DNA of 13,293 nt from PALSA-505 sp036495485 (GTDB lineage Bacteria; Actinomycetota; Actinomycetes; Streptosporangiales; Streptosporangiaceae), in the NCBI GenBank assembly GCA_036495485.1, contig DASXMU010000195.1, positions 1-13,293 on the forward strand. Direction: 5' to 3'. The notes beneath the pieces are model-generated. The model saw nothing but the letters and a program-made list of their open reading frames with translations, did not search any database and was not told the origin of the DNA. The position numbers and the translations under genes were made by a program. Position 1 is the first letter of the stretch; each line of letters opens with the position of its first letter. Of the stretch, positions 7,552-13,192 are shown one piece after another.

Positions 7552-8363
7552 GCGCCAGGCGCAGTGCGTCCGGCCAGCCCGCTGGCGGGCTTGGCAGGAC
7601 GCCGCTGATTGCCGGGAACTGGAAGATGAATGGCAATCACTTCGAGGCGATAGCGCTGGTGCAGAAGCTGGCGTTCACGCTGAACGACAAGGATTTCGCC
7701 GCCACCGAGGTGGCCGTGCTGCCGCCGTTCACCTCGCTGCGCAGCGTGCAGACGCTGGTGAGCGGCGACAAGCTGCGGATCAACTACGGCGCCCAGGACG
7801 TCTCACCGCAGGCGAAGGGCGCCTATACCGGCGACATCTCGGCGGCCATGCTGGCCAAGCTCGGCTGCGGCTACGTGCTGGCCGGCCACTCCGAGCGCCG
7901 ACGGTACCACGGTGAGGACGACGCCCTGATCAACGCCAAGGTGAAGGCCCTGATCGGCGCCGATCTCGTGCCGATCCTGTGCGTGGGCGAGAGCCTGGAG
8001 ATCCGGCAGGCGGGCGAGTATATCCCGTGCGTTCTGGGCCAGCTCGACGGCGGCCTGGCCGGCGTGCCGGCCGAGCGGGTCGCCGCCATGGTGATCGCCT
8101 ACGAGCCGGTCTGGGCGATCGGCACCGGTGAGGTCGCCACGCCGGAGGACGCACAGGAGGTGTGCGGTGCCGTCCGGGCCAGGATTTCCGAGGTTCATCC
8201 GGGCGAGACGGCCGCCAGCGTGCGTATCCTGTACGGCGGATCGGTCAAGGCGGATAACATAGCTGCGATCATGGAGCAGCAGGACATCGACGGTGCACTT
8301 GTCGGCGGCGCGAGCCTGGATGCCAATGAATTCGTGAGGATCTGCCGGTATCGTGGTGGGTAA
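7548..8363 (+). CDS. tpiA: Triosephosphate isomerase
   Basis: TpiA interconverts dihydroxyacetone phosphate and glyceraldehyde-3-phosphate, feeding the gap and pgk products just upstream. The 271-residue (beta/alpha)8 protein has all catalytic residues: Lys26 in GNWKMN, His114 in AGHSERR and Glu186 in AYEPVWAIGTG. The phosphate-binding loop YGGSVKADN and the GALVGGASLD end are present. The GTG start overlaps the pgk stop (GTGA), so translation is probably coupled. It gives an N-terminal extension of about 16 residues (SARRSASGQPAGGLG) compared with usual members; I see no other ATG or GTG before the conserved RTPLIAGNWK. Confidence 0.97.
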   Translation: MSARRSASGQPAGGLGRTPLIAGNWKMNGNHFEAIALVQKLAFTLNDKDFAATEVAVLPPFTSLRSVQTLVSGDKLRINYGAQDVSPQAKGAYTGDISAAMLAKLGCGYVLAGHSERRRYHGEDDALINAKVKALIGADLVPILCVGESLEIRQAGEYIPCVLGQLDGGLAGVPAERVAAMVIAYEPVWAIGTGEVATPEDAQEVCGAVRARISEVHPGETAASVRILYGGSVKADNIAAIMEQQDIDGALVGGASLDANEFVRICRYRGG

Positions 8364-8371
8364 CCGTGCTC

Positions 8372-8387
8372 GCTGGCTACGGCCAGC
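8372..8387 (+). terminator. Candidate terminator hairpin after tpiA
   Basis: GCTGGC (8372-8377) and GCCAGC (8382-8387) form a perfect stem with a TACG loop, starting eight bases after the tpiA stop. No T run follows. The role is inferred from position. Confidence 0.45.
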
Positions 8388-8411
8388 TTCGCGGGGACCC
8401 GTATTATTTGT

Positions 8412-8459
8412 CTGGGGGGACGACCCCCAGGCCCCCCGATGCGACGGCTTTGCCGTCGC
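8412..8459 (+). repeat. Two tandem GC-rich hairpins before secG
   Basis: CTGGGGG/CCCCCAG (8412-8418 with 8424-8430) and GCGACGGC/GCCGTCGC (8441-8448 with 8452-8459, loop TTT) are both perfect stems. A run of six C (8432-8437) between them could instead pair with the first G run (8414-8419), so alternative folds exist. They may be terminators, a leader structure or a dispersed repeat. An AT-rich TATTAT (8402-8407) just upstream resembles a -10 box, but no -35 is evident. Confidence 0.45.
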
Positions 8460-8490
8460 GGGCCGGTAGCGGAGAAGACTAGAGGACACA

Positions 8491-8718
8491 GTGACCGTCG
8501 GAATCTCCATCGTCCTGATCATTACAAGCCTGCTGATGGTCGTGCTCGTGCTGCTGCACAGGGGCAAGGGCGGCGGCCTCTCCGACCTGTTCGGTGGCGG
8601 CGTGACCTCCTCGCTCGGCTCGTCATCGGTAGTCGAGCGGAACCTGGACAGGCTCACGATCATCACCGGCATCGTCTGGTTCGTCAGCATCGTCGTCCTG
8701 GGCGTCCTGCACAGGTAG
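8491..8718 (+). CDS. secG: Preprotein translocase subunit SecG
   Basis: SecG is the small accessory subunit of the SecYEG export channel in the inner membrane. The 75-residue product has the expected layout: a first membrane helix at about residues 3-22 (ISIVLIITSLLMVVLVLL), a cytoplasmic loop with the family pattern HRGKGGGLSDLFGGG, and a second helix at about 52-73 (LTIITGIVWFVSIVVLGVL). The start is GTG, preceded by AGAGGA about seven bases upstream. Its position between tpiA and rbpA matches the usual actinobacterial order. The call is strong despite the small size. Confidence 0.95.
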   Translation: MTVGISIVLIITSLLMVVLVLLHRGKGGGLSDLFGGGVTSSLGSSSVVERNLDRLTIITGIVWFVSIVVLGVLHR

Positions 8719-8825
8719 CGCCCGGCACGGCAGGTAATTCCACAAGCAACGCATCACCCCGCATAGGCCTGAGGCGGGACTTGGCACGGGGCGATAAGAA
8801 CACCCACGAGACAAGGGGTACATCC

Positions 8826-9161
8826 GTGAGCAGTGGCAACGCCATCCGCGGCAGCAGGGTCGGCGCGGGCCCGATGGGCGAGGCCGAGCGAGGCGAATCC
8901 GCGCCGCGGGTATGGGTATCGTTCTGGTGCTCGAACAAGCACGAGACACGGCCGAGCTTCGCCACCGATGCCGCGGTGCCCGAGACCTGGGAATGCCCGC
9001 GCTGCGGATTCCCGGCCGGGCAGGACGAGCAGAACCCACCGGCGCCACCGCGCGTCGAGCCGTACAAGACGCACCTTGCCTATGTGAAAGAGCGGCGCAG
9101 CGACGCTGACGGCGCGGCCATTCTCGAAGAGGCCCTGAACCGGCTTCGCCAGGGGGCCTGA
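8826..9161 (+). CDS. rbpA: RNA polymerase-binding protein RbpA
   Basis: RbpA binds RNA polymerase holoenzyme and the principal sigma factor and stimulates transcription initiation; it is an actinobacterial protein. The 111-residue product is closely similar to Streptomyces RbpA as I recall it: an N-terminal tail and basic linker (GNAIRGSRVGAGPMGEAERG), a zinc-type core with Cys35, His39, Cys57 and Cys60, then PYKTHLAYVKERRSDADG, the sigma-interacting region. The GTG start follows AAGGGG at about eight bases. The open frame extends upstream, but that part overlaps secG and is not coding. The 107-base spacer from secG shows no promoter I can defend. A weak ACCCG/CGGGT hairpin (9161-9178) begins at the stop codon. 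Confidence 0.97.
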   Translation: MSSGNAIRGSRVGAGPMGEAERGESAPRVWVSFWCSNKHETRPSFATDAAVPETWECPRCGFPAGQDEQNPPAPPRVEPYKTHLAYVKERRSDADGAAILEEALNRLRQGA

Positions 9162-9335
9162 CCCGCTCGCTGACGGGTGTGGGCTCCGGCAAGGAAGGCA
9201 CTGTACAGGCGGAAGCGATGGCAACCAGAGCAGCCCGGGCCTGCCAGTCCTGACCGTGGCCGGCCCAGAGGCCGACGCCCTGGCCGCCGCTGGCTAGTGC
9301 CACCACTGGCTAGCACTGCGCTGACCGGTCCCCAC

Positions 9336-9341
9336 TACGAT
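9336..9341 (+). promoter_or_regulatory. -10-like box positioned for a leaderless amidohydrolase mRNA
   Basis: TACGAT fits the actinobacterial TANNNT -10 pattern and ends six bases before the GTG at 9348. No Shine-Dalgarno sequence precedes that GTG. This spacing is typical of leaderless transcripts, in which the start codon is the first transcribed triplet. No clear -35 is visible. Confidence 0.45.
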
Positions 9342-9347
9342 GAGCCG

Positions 9348-10196
9348 GTGTCCTTGCGAGCCATTGATTTCCATGTGCACCTGCCGACACCGGACTGGCT
9401 GGATGGCAGCATGGCCGGGTATGTCGAGGCGGCCGAGGCCTACTTCCGGTCGACGGTGGAACGCCAGTCGCTGGACGAGCTGGCCGGGCGCTACCGCCGG
9501 CTGGAGGTGATGGCGGTCCTGCTGGCCTGGGATGCCGAGACCGCAACCGGGCGGCCCCGGGTGCCCAACGAGACCGTGGCCGCCGCCTGCCGCGACCATC
9601 CCGATGTCTTCACCGGCCTTGGCTCGGTCGACCCGCACAAGGGCGAGGCGGCCGTCGCCGAGGTGGCCCGCATCGCGGACCTGGGGCTGCGGGGCGTGAA
9701 GTTTCACCCGTCACTGCAGGCGTTCGCTCCGGACGATCCCACCTACTGGCCGGTGTTCGCCGCGTGCGAGCAGCATGGCCTGCTGGCCCTGTTCCACACT
9801 GGGACCAGCGGAATCGGTGCCCGCCAGCCCGGCGGCCAGGGCATCAGGATCGACTACGCCCATCCGCTCAAGCTGGACGCGGTCGCCGCAGCGCACCCGG
9901 ACCTGACCGTCGTCGCCGCGCACTTCGGCTGGCCGTGGCACATGGACCTGATCGCGATGGCCCTGCACAAGACCAACGTGTACATCGACATCTCCGGCTG
10001 GTCACCACGCCGGATCCCGGCCGAGGTGATCCGCGAACTGCGCGGCCGCCTGTCCGGCCAGTTCGTCTGGGGCAGCGACTTCCCGTTCATCACCCCCGAG
10101 CGCTGTCTCACCGAACTAGACGAACTCGGTCTCCCCCCAGACGTCCAGCACAAGCTCCTGCGCGAAAACGCCGCGCGCATCCTCGGCCTCGGCTGA
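9348..10196 (+). CDS. Metal-dependent amidohydrolase (amidohydrolase-2 / ACMSD-like TIM barrel)
   Basis: The 282-residue product is a complete TIM-barrel hydrolase or decarboxylase of the amidohydrolase-2 group. Probable metal and catalytic residues are in the expected order: His9 and His11 (DFHVH), His120 (GVKFHP), His150 (LFHTGTSG), His192 (AAHFGWPW) and Asp244 (WGSDFP). The C-terminal end (LLRENAARILGL) is also typical. The substrate cannot be predicted; relatives act on aromatic carboxylates and other small molecules. I chose GTG 9348 because conserved sequence starts immediately (SLRAIDFHVH). The frame is open back to 9177, but that upstream stretch looks non-coding. The gene stands alone between rbpA and a convergent toxin-antitoxin pair. 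Confidence 0.88.
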   Translation: MSLRAIDFHVHLPTPDWLDGSMAGYVEAAEAYFRSTVERQSLDELAGRYRRLEVMAVLLAWDAETATGRPRVPNETVAAACRDHPDVFTGLGSVDPHKGEAAVAEVARIADLGLRGVKFHPSLQAFAPDDPTYWPVFAACEQHGLLALFHTGTSGIGARQPGGQGIRIDYAHPLKLDAVAAAHPDLTVVAAHFGWPWHMDLIAMALHKTNVYIDISGWSPRRIPAEVIRELRGRLSGQFVWGSDFPFITPERCLTELDELGLPPDVQHKLLRENAARILGLG

Positions 10197-10211
10197 CGGC
10201 CTGCCGAGGCC
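10185..10211. terminator. Hairpin between convergent genes, possible bidirectional terminator
   Basis: GGCCTCGGC (10185-10193) and GCCGAGGCC (10203-10211) form a perfect 9-bp stem with a nine-base loop that includes the amidohydrolase stop codon. It lies between the + strand amidohydrolase and the minus-strand toxin, so it could end both transcripts. There is no T run on either side. Confidence 0.55.
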
Positions 10212-10242
10212 GCTGGACCACCCTGGCAGTGCGGGAGCGGAC

Positions 10243-10590
10243 TCACAGCTCCAGGAATGCGCGCAGGATCCGGCGCACCGCGGCCAGCTCGCCCGGCGTC
10301 ACGGCGCCCAGGCGATGATCAAGACGCTGATATGCCACCGCACGCGCGTCCTCAGGCCTGGTGAAAGATGGAAGCTTACTCAGACCGGAAGACTGCGAAG
10401 CGATCGGAATCTGGTCGCGCAGACCCCGGTCCCGGCTCGTAACGGGTACCACGAAGACGACCGCGTGCGGCAGCGACAGGTGCAGCGAGCTGGAGACGAT
10501 GAGGACCGGCCGCCGGCCAGCCTGTTCCGATCCGATGACCGGATTCAGATCGGCTAGCCATACATCGCCTGGACGCAGCGGCTCGCTCAC
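10243..10590 (-). CDS. MazF/PemK-family toxin (endoribonuclease)
   Basis: MazF/PemK toxins are small ribonucleases that cut mRNA or other RNAs at short motifs unless bound by their antitoxin. The 115-residue product has the family start GDVWLADLNPVIGSEQAGRRPVLIVS, including the conserved Arg before PVLIVS, the central VVPVTSR strand with its Ser/Thr, and the ending RAVAYQRLDHRLGAVTPGELAAV. It is full length with no visible damage. The GTG start overlaps the antitoxin stop by four bases (GTGA), so the pair is co-translated with the antitoxin first. The RNA target cannot be read from the sequence. Confidence 0.88.
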   Translation of the reverse strand: MSEPLRPGDVWLADLNPVIGSEQAGRRPVLIVSSSLHLSLPHAVVFVVPVTSRDRGLRDQIPIASQSSGLSKLPSFTRPEDARAVAYQRLDHRLGAVTPGELAAVRRILRAFLEL

Positions 10591-10838
10591 TGATCATCCA
10601 GTCCGTCGCCCACTGTGTGATCCCACTCGCCCAGTTCACTGACGTAATCTGCCCACTCTTGCGGATCGGCCTGCAACCGTGCGTAGTCTGCCCGGACACC
10701 CGCCCAGAATCGAACCTCCTCCGCCTTGTCAAGCGTCTGTTCGAGTTCAGCATCCATAGTGAGATGATCTTCGTCCGCAAGCCTCTTGAGCCTGTCGCGT
10801 GTCTGCACAGAAACCTTGATAGTAGTCATGTCGGTCAT
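10587..10838 (-). CDS. MazE-like antitoxin, predicted ribbon-helix-helix
   Basis: The 83-residue product lies directly before the MazF-like toxin and overlaps it by four bases, so it is very probably the cognate antitoxin. The N-terminal strand TTIKVSVQTRDRLKRLADED fits a ribbon-helix-helix DNA-binding fold. The acidic C-terminal half (AELEQTLDKAEEVRFW onwards) would wrap the toxin. I chose ATG 10838 because TATACT (10850-10845, minus strand) ends six bases before it, as in leaderless actinobacterial genes. ATG 10829 would also keep the strand, while ATG 10883 would place the promoter-like box inside the coding region. A palindrome over the start suggests autoregulation. Confidence 0.78.
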   Translation of the reverse strand: MTDMTTIKVSVQTRDRLKRLADEDHLTMDAELEQTLDKAEEVRFWAGVRADYARLQADPQEWADYVSELGEWDHTVGDGLDDQ

Positions 10839-10855
10839 ACCAAAAGTATACCGAC
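10830..10855 (-). promoter_or_regulatory. Palindromic operator overlapping the antitoxin -10 box and start codon
   Basis: On the + strand, GTCGGTCATAC (10830-10840) and GTATACCGAC (10846-10855) are inverted copies with one unpaired base, separated by CAAAA. The palindrome covers the -10-like TATACT and the proposed ATG at 10838 on the minus strand. A ribbon-helix-helix antitoxin bound here would block its own promoter. The site is seen directly; the regulatory role is inferred from known toxin-antitoxin operons. Confidence 0.6.
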
Positions 10856-10918
10856 CGGCGGACCCCTGCTGGGACACGGTCATGGCGGTAGCTATATGAT
10901 CTGCCGTTCACCGCCCAG

Positions 10919-10933
10919 GGCACCTTTGGTGCC
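10919..10933. repeat. Small perfect hairpin upstream of the antitoxin
   Basis: GGCACC (10919-10924) and GGTGCC (10928-10933) pair around a TTT loop. It lies at the edge of the decayed region, followed by a T run at 10957-10961. Its function is unknown; it may be a terminator or mobile-element debris. Confidence 0.3.
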
Positions 10934-11021
10934 GCGACTTTGACACTTGTCCTGAGTTTTTGCGGGGGCGTAGCGTCGTGAACGCCCGCTTCACAACCTG
11001 CAGGCAGTGTCCTGACCAGCC

Positions 11022-11147
11022 ACTCTGGGTGTCATCCGCCAGCGGGACGCCACGCCACAGGGCCAGCGCCTCGCCCAGTGCATCCGACGCCACCTGCCAG
11101 CCCCCGGCCCGCAGCGCCGCGCCGCCATCCCGGCACAGCCGGGTGAA
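11022..11147 (-). pseudogene. SARP-regulator BTAD-domain fragment
   Basis: About 42 residues on the minus strand (FTRLCRDGGAALRAGGWQVA, then SDALGEALALWRGVPLAD) match the bacterial transcriptional activator domain of SARP regulators; EALALWRGxPLAD is its hallmark. The open frame runs from 11378 to 10908, but only this part is recognisable and neither the DNA-binding domain nor the rest of the BTAD is attached. It therefore looks like a stranded piece of a SARP gene. The N-terminal SARP piece at 11280 lies on the opposite strand, so the two cannot form one gene without an inversion. Confidence 0.6.
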
Positions 11148-11212
11148 CGCCAGCAGAAACCACAGCCCGGGTAATCGACTGCCAACCCTATCCAGTATCG
11201 CTACCTCCTGCT

Positions 11213-11232
11213 CGGTTACCCAGCGGTTACCC
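11213..11232 (+). promoter_or_regulatory. Tandem direct repeats upstream of the SARP remnant
   Basis: CGGTTACCC occurs at 11213-11221 and again at 11224-11232, an 11-bp period, about one helical turn. SARP regulators are known to bind short direct repeats with this spacing near the -35 region. AATACT at 11252-11257 could be the -10. The segment is also flanked by a 9-bp inverted pair, ATCCAGTAT (11190-11198) and ATACTGGAT (11253-11261). The role is inferred. Confidence 0.4.
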
Positions 11233-11279
11233 GGCAGATACGGCCGCCGCCAATACTGGATCAGATGGGAGCAGGAAAA

Positions 11280-11558
11280 ATGAAAGCGCCAGCGGCGCCG
11301 GCCGCCTTCGGCCTGCTTGGGCCGCTCCTGGTGACCGACGTCCACGGCAGGGCCATCCCCATTCCCCAGGCCAAGCAACGGGTCATCATGGCCGCTCTCC
11401 TGCTCAGGGCCAATGTGACCGTTTCCAGTGATCAGCTCGCGGATGCCTTGTGGCAGCAGCTATCCAGCCTCCCAGAGCGCGCCGGTGACGGTGACCGGCG
11501 GCAGGGTCGAGAATATGCCGGACGCGGTGTTCGCGGTCCACGGCAGCTTCGGCTATAA
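11280..11558 (+). pseudogene. SARP-family regulator, N-terminal DNA-binding part only
   Basis: The first ~58 residues, FGLLGPLLVTDVHGRAIPIP to SSDQLADALW, match the start of the winged-helix DNA-binding domain of SARP/AfsR-type regulators, which control secondary-metabolite clusters. ATG 11280 is preceded by GGGAGCAGGAAAA, a plausible ribosome site; ATG 11265 is an alternative. After Trp58 (11451-11453) the similarity stops: the frame reads into unrelated sequence and ends at 11558. The rest of the winged helix and the BTAD are missing. A deletion near 11454 has joined this start to the 3' part of another gene in a different frame. The product would not be a working regulator. Confidence 0.65.
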
Positions 11559-11850
11559 CGACGTCTCCGGGAGCGCGGCAGCCTACACTACTGGTGCAGA
11601 TGGCAAATGGAGCGTGATCAAGGAACTCCCGAACGGCAACATCGCGGCGTCTGGGCAGCTCGCGACGGACACCATGACCAGCGGTTTGGAATACGGCATC
11701 TACTTCCGCAGCGGTCTGATGGAATCCGCGCGGTGCTCGATCACATTGTCGCTTTCCCAGTGCGGTGGCCCCAACCTGGTGCTGAAGTTCTGGCGCGGGA
11801 ATGGCCGGGGGGAACTGGTGCTCGACCACCGGGCGGGGCTGCCGCGCTGA
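11428..11850 (+). CDS. Unidentified protein, probably a 3' gene fragment
   Basis: I do not recognise this protein. From about 11460 to the stop the frame has normal high-GC codon use and a composition typical of a real protein, for example AVFAVHGSFGYNDVSG, SAAAYTTGADGKWSVIKELP, NGNIAASGQLATDTMTSG and a final ELVLDHRAGLPR. The pattern of short strands, Gly turns and aromatic residues suggests a beta-rich domain. There is no signal peptide or membrane helix. The first ten or so codons lie over the SARP fragment in another frame, so 11428 is unlikely to be an original start. ATG 11515, giving 111 residues, is the first start inside the genuine-looking part. The original gene probably lost its 5' end in the deletion that also cut the SARP gene. 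Confidence 0.45.
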   Translation: MISSRMPCGSSYPASQSAPVTVTGGRVENMPDAVFAVHGSFGYNDVSGSAAAYTTGADGKWSVIKELPNGNIAASGQLATDTMTSGLEYGIYFRSGLMESARCSITLSLSQCGGPNLVLKFWRGNGRGELVLDHRAGLPR

Positions 11851-12009
11851 ACTCGGCAGCAGCCACCTCCATAGCCGGCAAGGCCACTCCACTTCAGTAC
11901 CCTCAGCCGCCCGGCGCTGGTACACACGCCACACCCCGGGCTCATCCAGCGGTATGCGTCAGTTCCTCCGCGCCTCCGCCGGCGTCTCCTCCGGCGCACT
12001 CCAGCATCT

Positions 12010-12315
12010 CCTCAACCGTCATCGATCACTTGCCAAGGCAACGACTGGGTGGTCGTCGCCGTCAACGACACATCGTCAGGCCTGGCCTTCCAGCTCGCCC
12101 AGGCCACCACCGGTCCACATGGCCTGATCCCGCCGTGCCTCAGCAGGCCCACCTTGGACGTCATGGCCGAAGATGTGGCATTAGCCGAGCCCGTGTACTG
12201 GCCCCTCGGAACAAGGAAACTCGACGGCGAGAACGTCTATGCTGACCCGGCCGGTCACCCCTTCTGCCTCATCCCGAGGCCAGGCTGGCCGCCACCCATT
12301 CCGGCTGGCGGCTGA
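12010..12315 (+). pseudogene. VOC/glyoxalase-like protein remnant with several frameshifts
   Basis: Pieces of a glyoxalase-like (VOC superfamily) protein are readable but spread over two frames. One frame gives NDWVVVAVNDTSSGLAFQLA; the next gives TWPDPAVPQQAHL (about 12115-12153); then the first frame resumes with DVMAEDVALAEP, and the classic end ENVYADPAGHPFCLIPRPGW precedes the stop at 12313-12315. Within the last part, AEP and ARVLA again come from different frames, implying two more compensating shifts. The N-terminal part is not recognisable. VOC proteins handle varied small molecules, and this copy cannot be functional as read. The segment 11851-12009 before it holds no feature I can name. 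Confidence 0.62.
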
Positions 12316-12351
12316 TCCCAACACCGATCGGCGTGCGCCCATGTCGACCCA

Positions 12352-12597
12352 GGCCGGGTTCGCGCACACGAACCGGCGCATGGCCAGGTGAATCAGCACC
12401 GGCTGGCCGCCGGCCGGAAGATCATGCACCTGCCGCAGATAGCTGCCATGCACCCGCGAGGACCTGGCACCGCACGCCGGGCACGCCGCCTCCGCAGGCC
12501 AGCAGCGCGCCCTGATGAGCACGCCAGGCGGCGTGTACTCGATACTGTCCACCGCCACGCCACCCAAATGCGGGAGAAGCTCACCAAGGGCTGGCAT
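12352..12597 (-). pseudogene. ISL3-family transposase, N-terminal fragment
   Basis: Starting at ATG 12597, 82 residues on the minus strand match the start of ISL3-family transposases: LGELLPHLGGVAVDSIE, then the zinc motif CPACG (Cys39, Cys42), RSSRVHGSYLRQVHDLPAGG and VLIHLAMRRFVCANPA (Cys78). In the family the last part continues with a Cys after NPA; here a Trp follows and similarity ends. The DDE catalytic domain is absent. The frame continues past 12352 into sequence antisense to the VOC remnant, so the transposase was cut here by a rearrangement. Neither terminal inverted repeat was identified. Confidence 0.68.
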
Positions 12598-12979
12598 AGC
12601 GGCGCAGGTGACACACTGAAGCGGCAACGAGGCTCCCAGACGTGAGCGATCTTGGCCGGTCACCCGCGTCCTGCCGGAGCCTCGTCGCACAACCGCGGCA
12701 CCACGCCACCCACAGCCCAAATCGTGATCTTCAGGGCTATCATCTGCTGCTCGCCGGGGCGGCGCCACCTCCCCGCCCCGATCCGCACACCGCTGCCACC
12801 GGTCGCCCCGGCCACCAGCAGCTACCCAAGGTCACCAATCACAGAATGTGTGCCAGAGCCCTCATGCTCATGGCAGATGACACCCGGCTGCACAGCGCGA
12901 TCGTCGATTGCAAGCTCGCCGGAGCATCGGGCGTGTCAGTGGTCAAACTTTCCCGAATCGGCGGTCATAATGCGGCATC
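12598..12979. other. Non-coding stretch upstream of the ISL3 fragment
   Basis: I see no supported gene in this 382-base stretch. Open frames here are rich in Pro, Arg and His and show no family motif. It contains a perfect 8-bp hairpin, CGGGGCGG (12755-12762) with CCGCCCCG (12773-12780), and near its end a -10-like CATAAT (12966-12971), with GTCAAA (12942-12947) 18 bases before it, which could serve the small ORF at 12980. An outer end of the ISL3 element should lie here, but I could not define it. Confidence 0.5.
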
Positions 12980-13192
12980 ATGGCGGGCATCATGCGATGG
13001 CAATGGGTCAGGGCGGTCTTGCGGGAGCTGCGGAAGCAGCCGTTCGTCACGGGGGTCTTCCTGGCCTCCATCGTGTTCGTCGCCGCTCGTACAGCGCTGC
13101 TATCCGTGCCACAGGCTTTCCCCTACGGCGCCCGTATCGGTGACGTGATCTACCAGGGCGTCTGCAAAGTCCACGGCCGCGTGAGGGCGTAA
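12980..13192 (+). CDS. Small predicted membrane protein, possibly truncated
   Basis: The 70-residue product has a basic N-terminus (MRWQWVRAVLRELRKQP), one hydrophobic segment at about residues 21-43 (FVTGVFLASIVFVAARTALL), and then FPYGARIGDVIYQ before a short basic tail (KVHGRVRA). Codon use is normal for this genome. I do not recognise a named family. The switch after VIYQ from membrane-protein character to a basic tail suggests the original protein continued with a second helix and has been cut. Two ATGs are possible, 12980 and 12992. A -10-like CATAAT lies eight bases before the first, and no clear ribosome site is present. Bases 13193-13293 after it contain nothing I can assign. Confidence 0.45.
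   Translation: MAGIMRWQWVRAVLRELRKQPFVTGVFLASIVFVAARTALLSVPQAFPYGARIGDVIYQGVCKVHGRVRA

Noticed and set aside
8439..8825. Upstream extension of the rbpA frame across secG
   Set aside because: secG is clear in another frame, and the RbpA family N-terminus begins exactly at GTG 8826 with a ribosome site.
9177..9347. Upstream extension of the amidohydrolase frame
   Set aside because: It is Arg/Pro-rich with no conservation expected there, and a -10-like box lies just before GTG 9348.
10948..11015. Repeated TGTCCTGA at 10948-10955 and 11008-11015 as possible insertion-sequence ends
   Set aside because: Eight bases in direct orientation 60 bp apart is weak, with no transposase or target duplication between them.
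11404..11999. Minus-strand open frames opposite the unidentified fragment
   Set aside because: They contain Arg runs and low-complexity sequence; the + strand frame has much better codon use and protein-like composition.
12642..13148. Two overlapping + strand frames of 163-168 codons
   Set aside because: They are rich in Pro, Ser, Arg and His with no family motif, and they overlap the better supported small membrane ORF at 12980.
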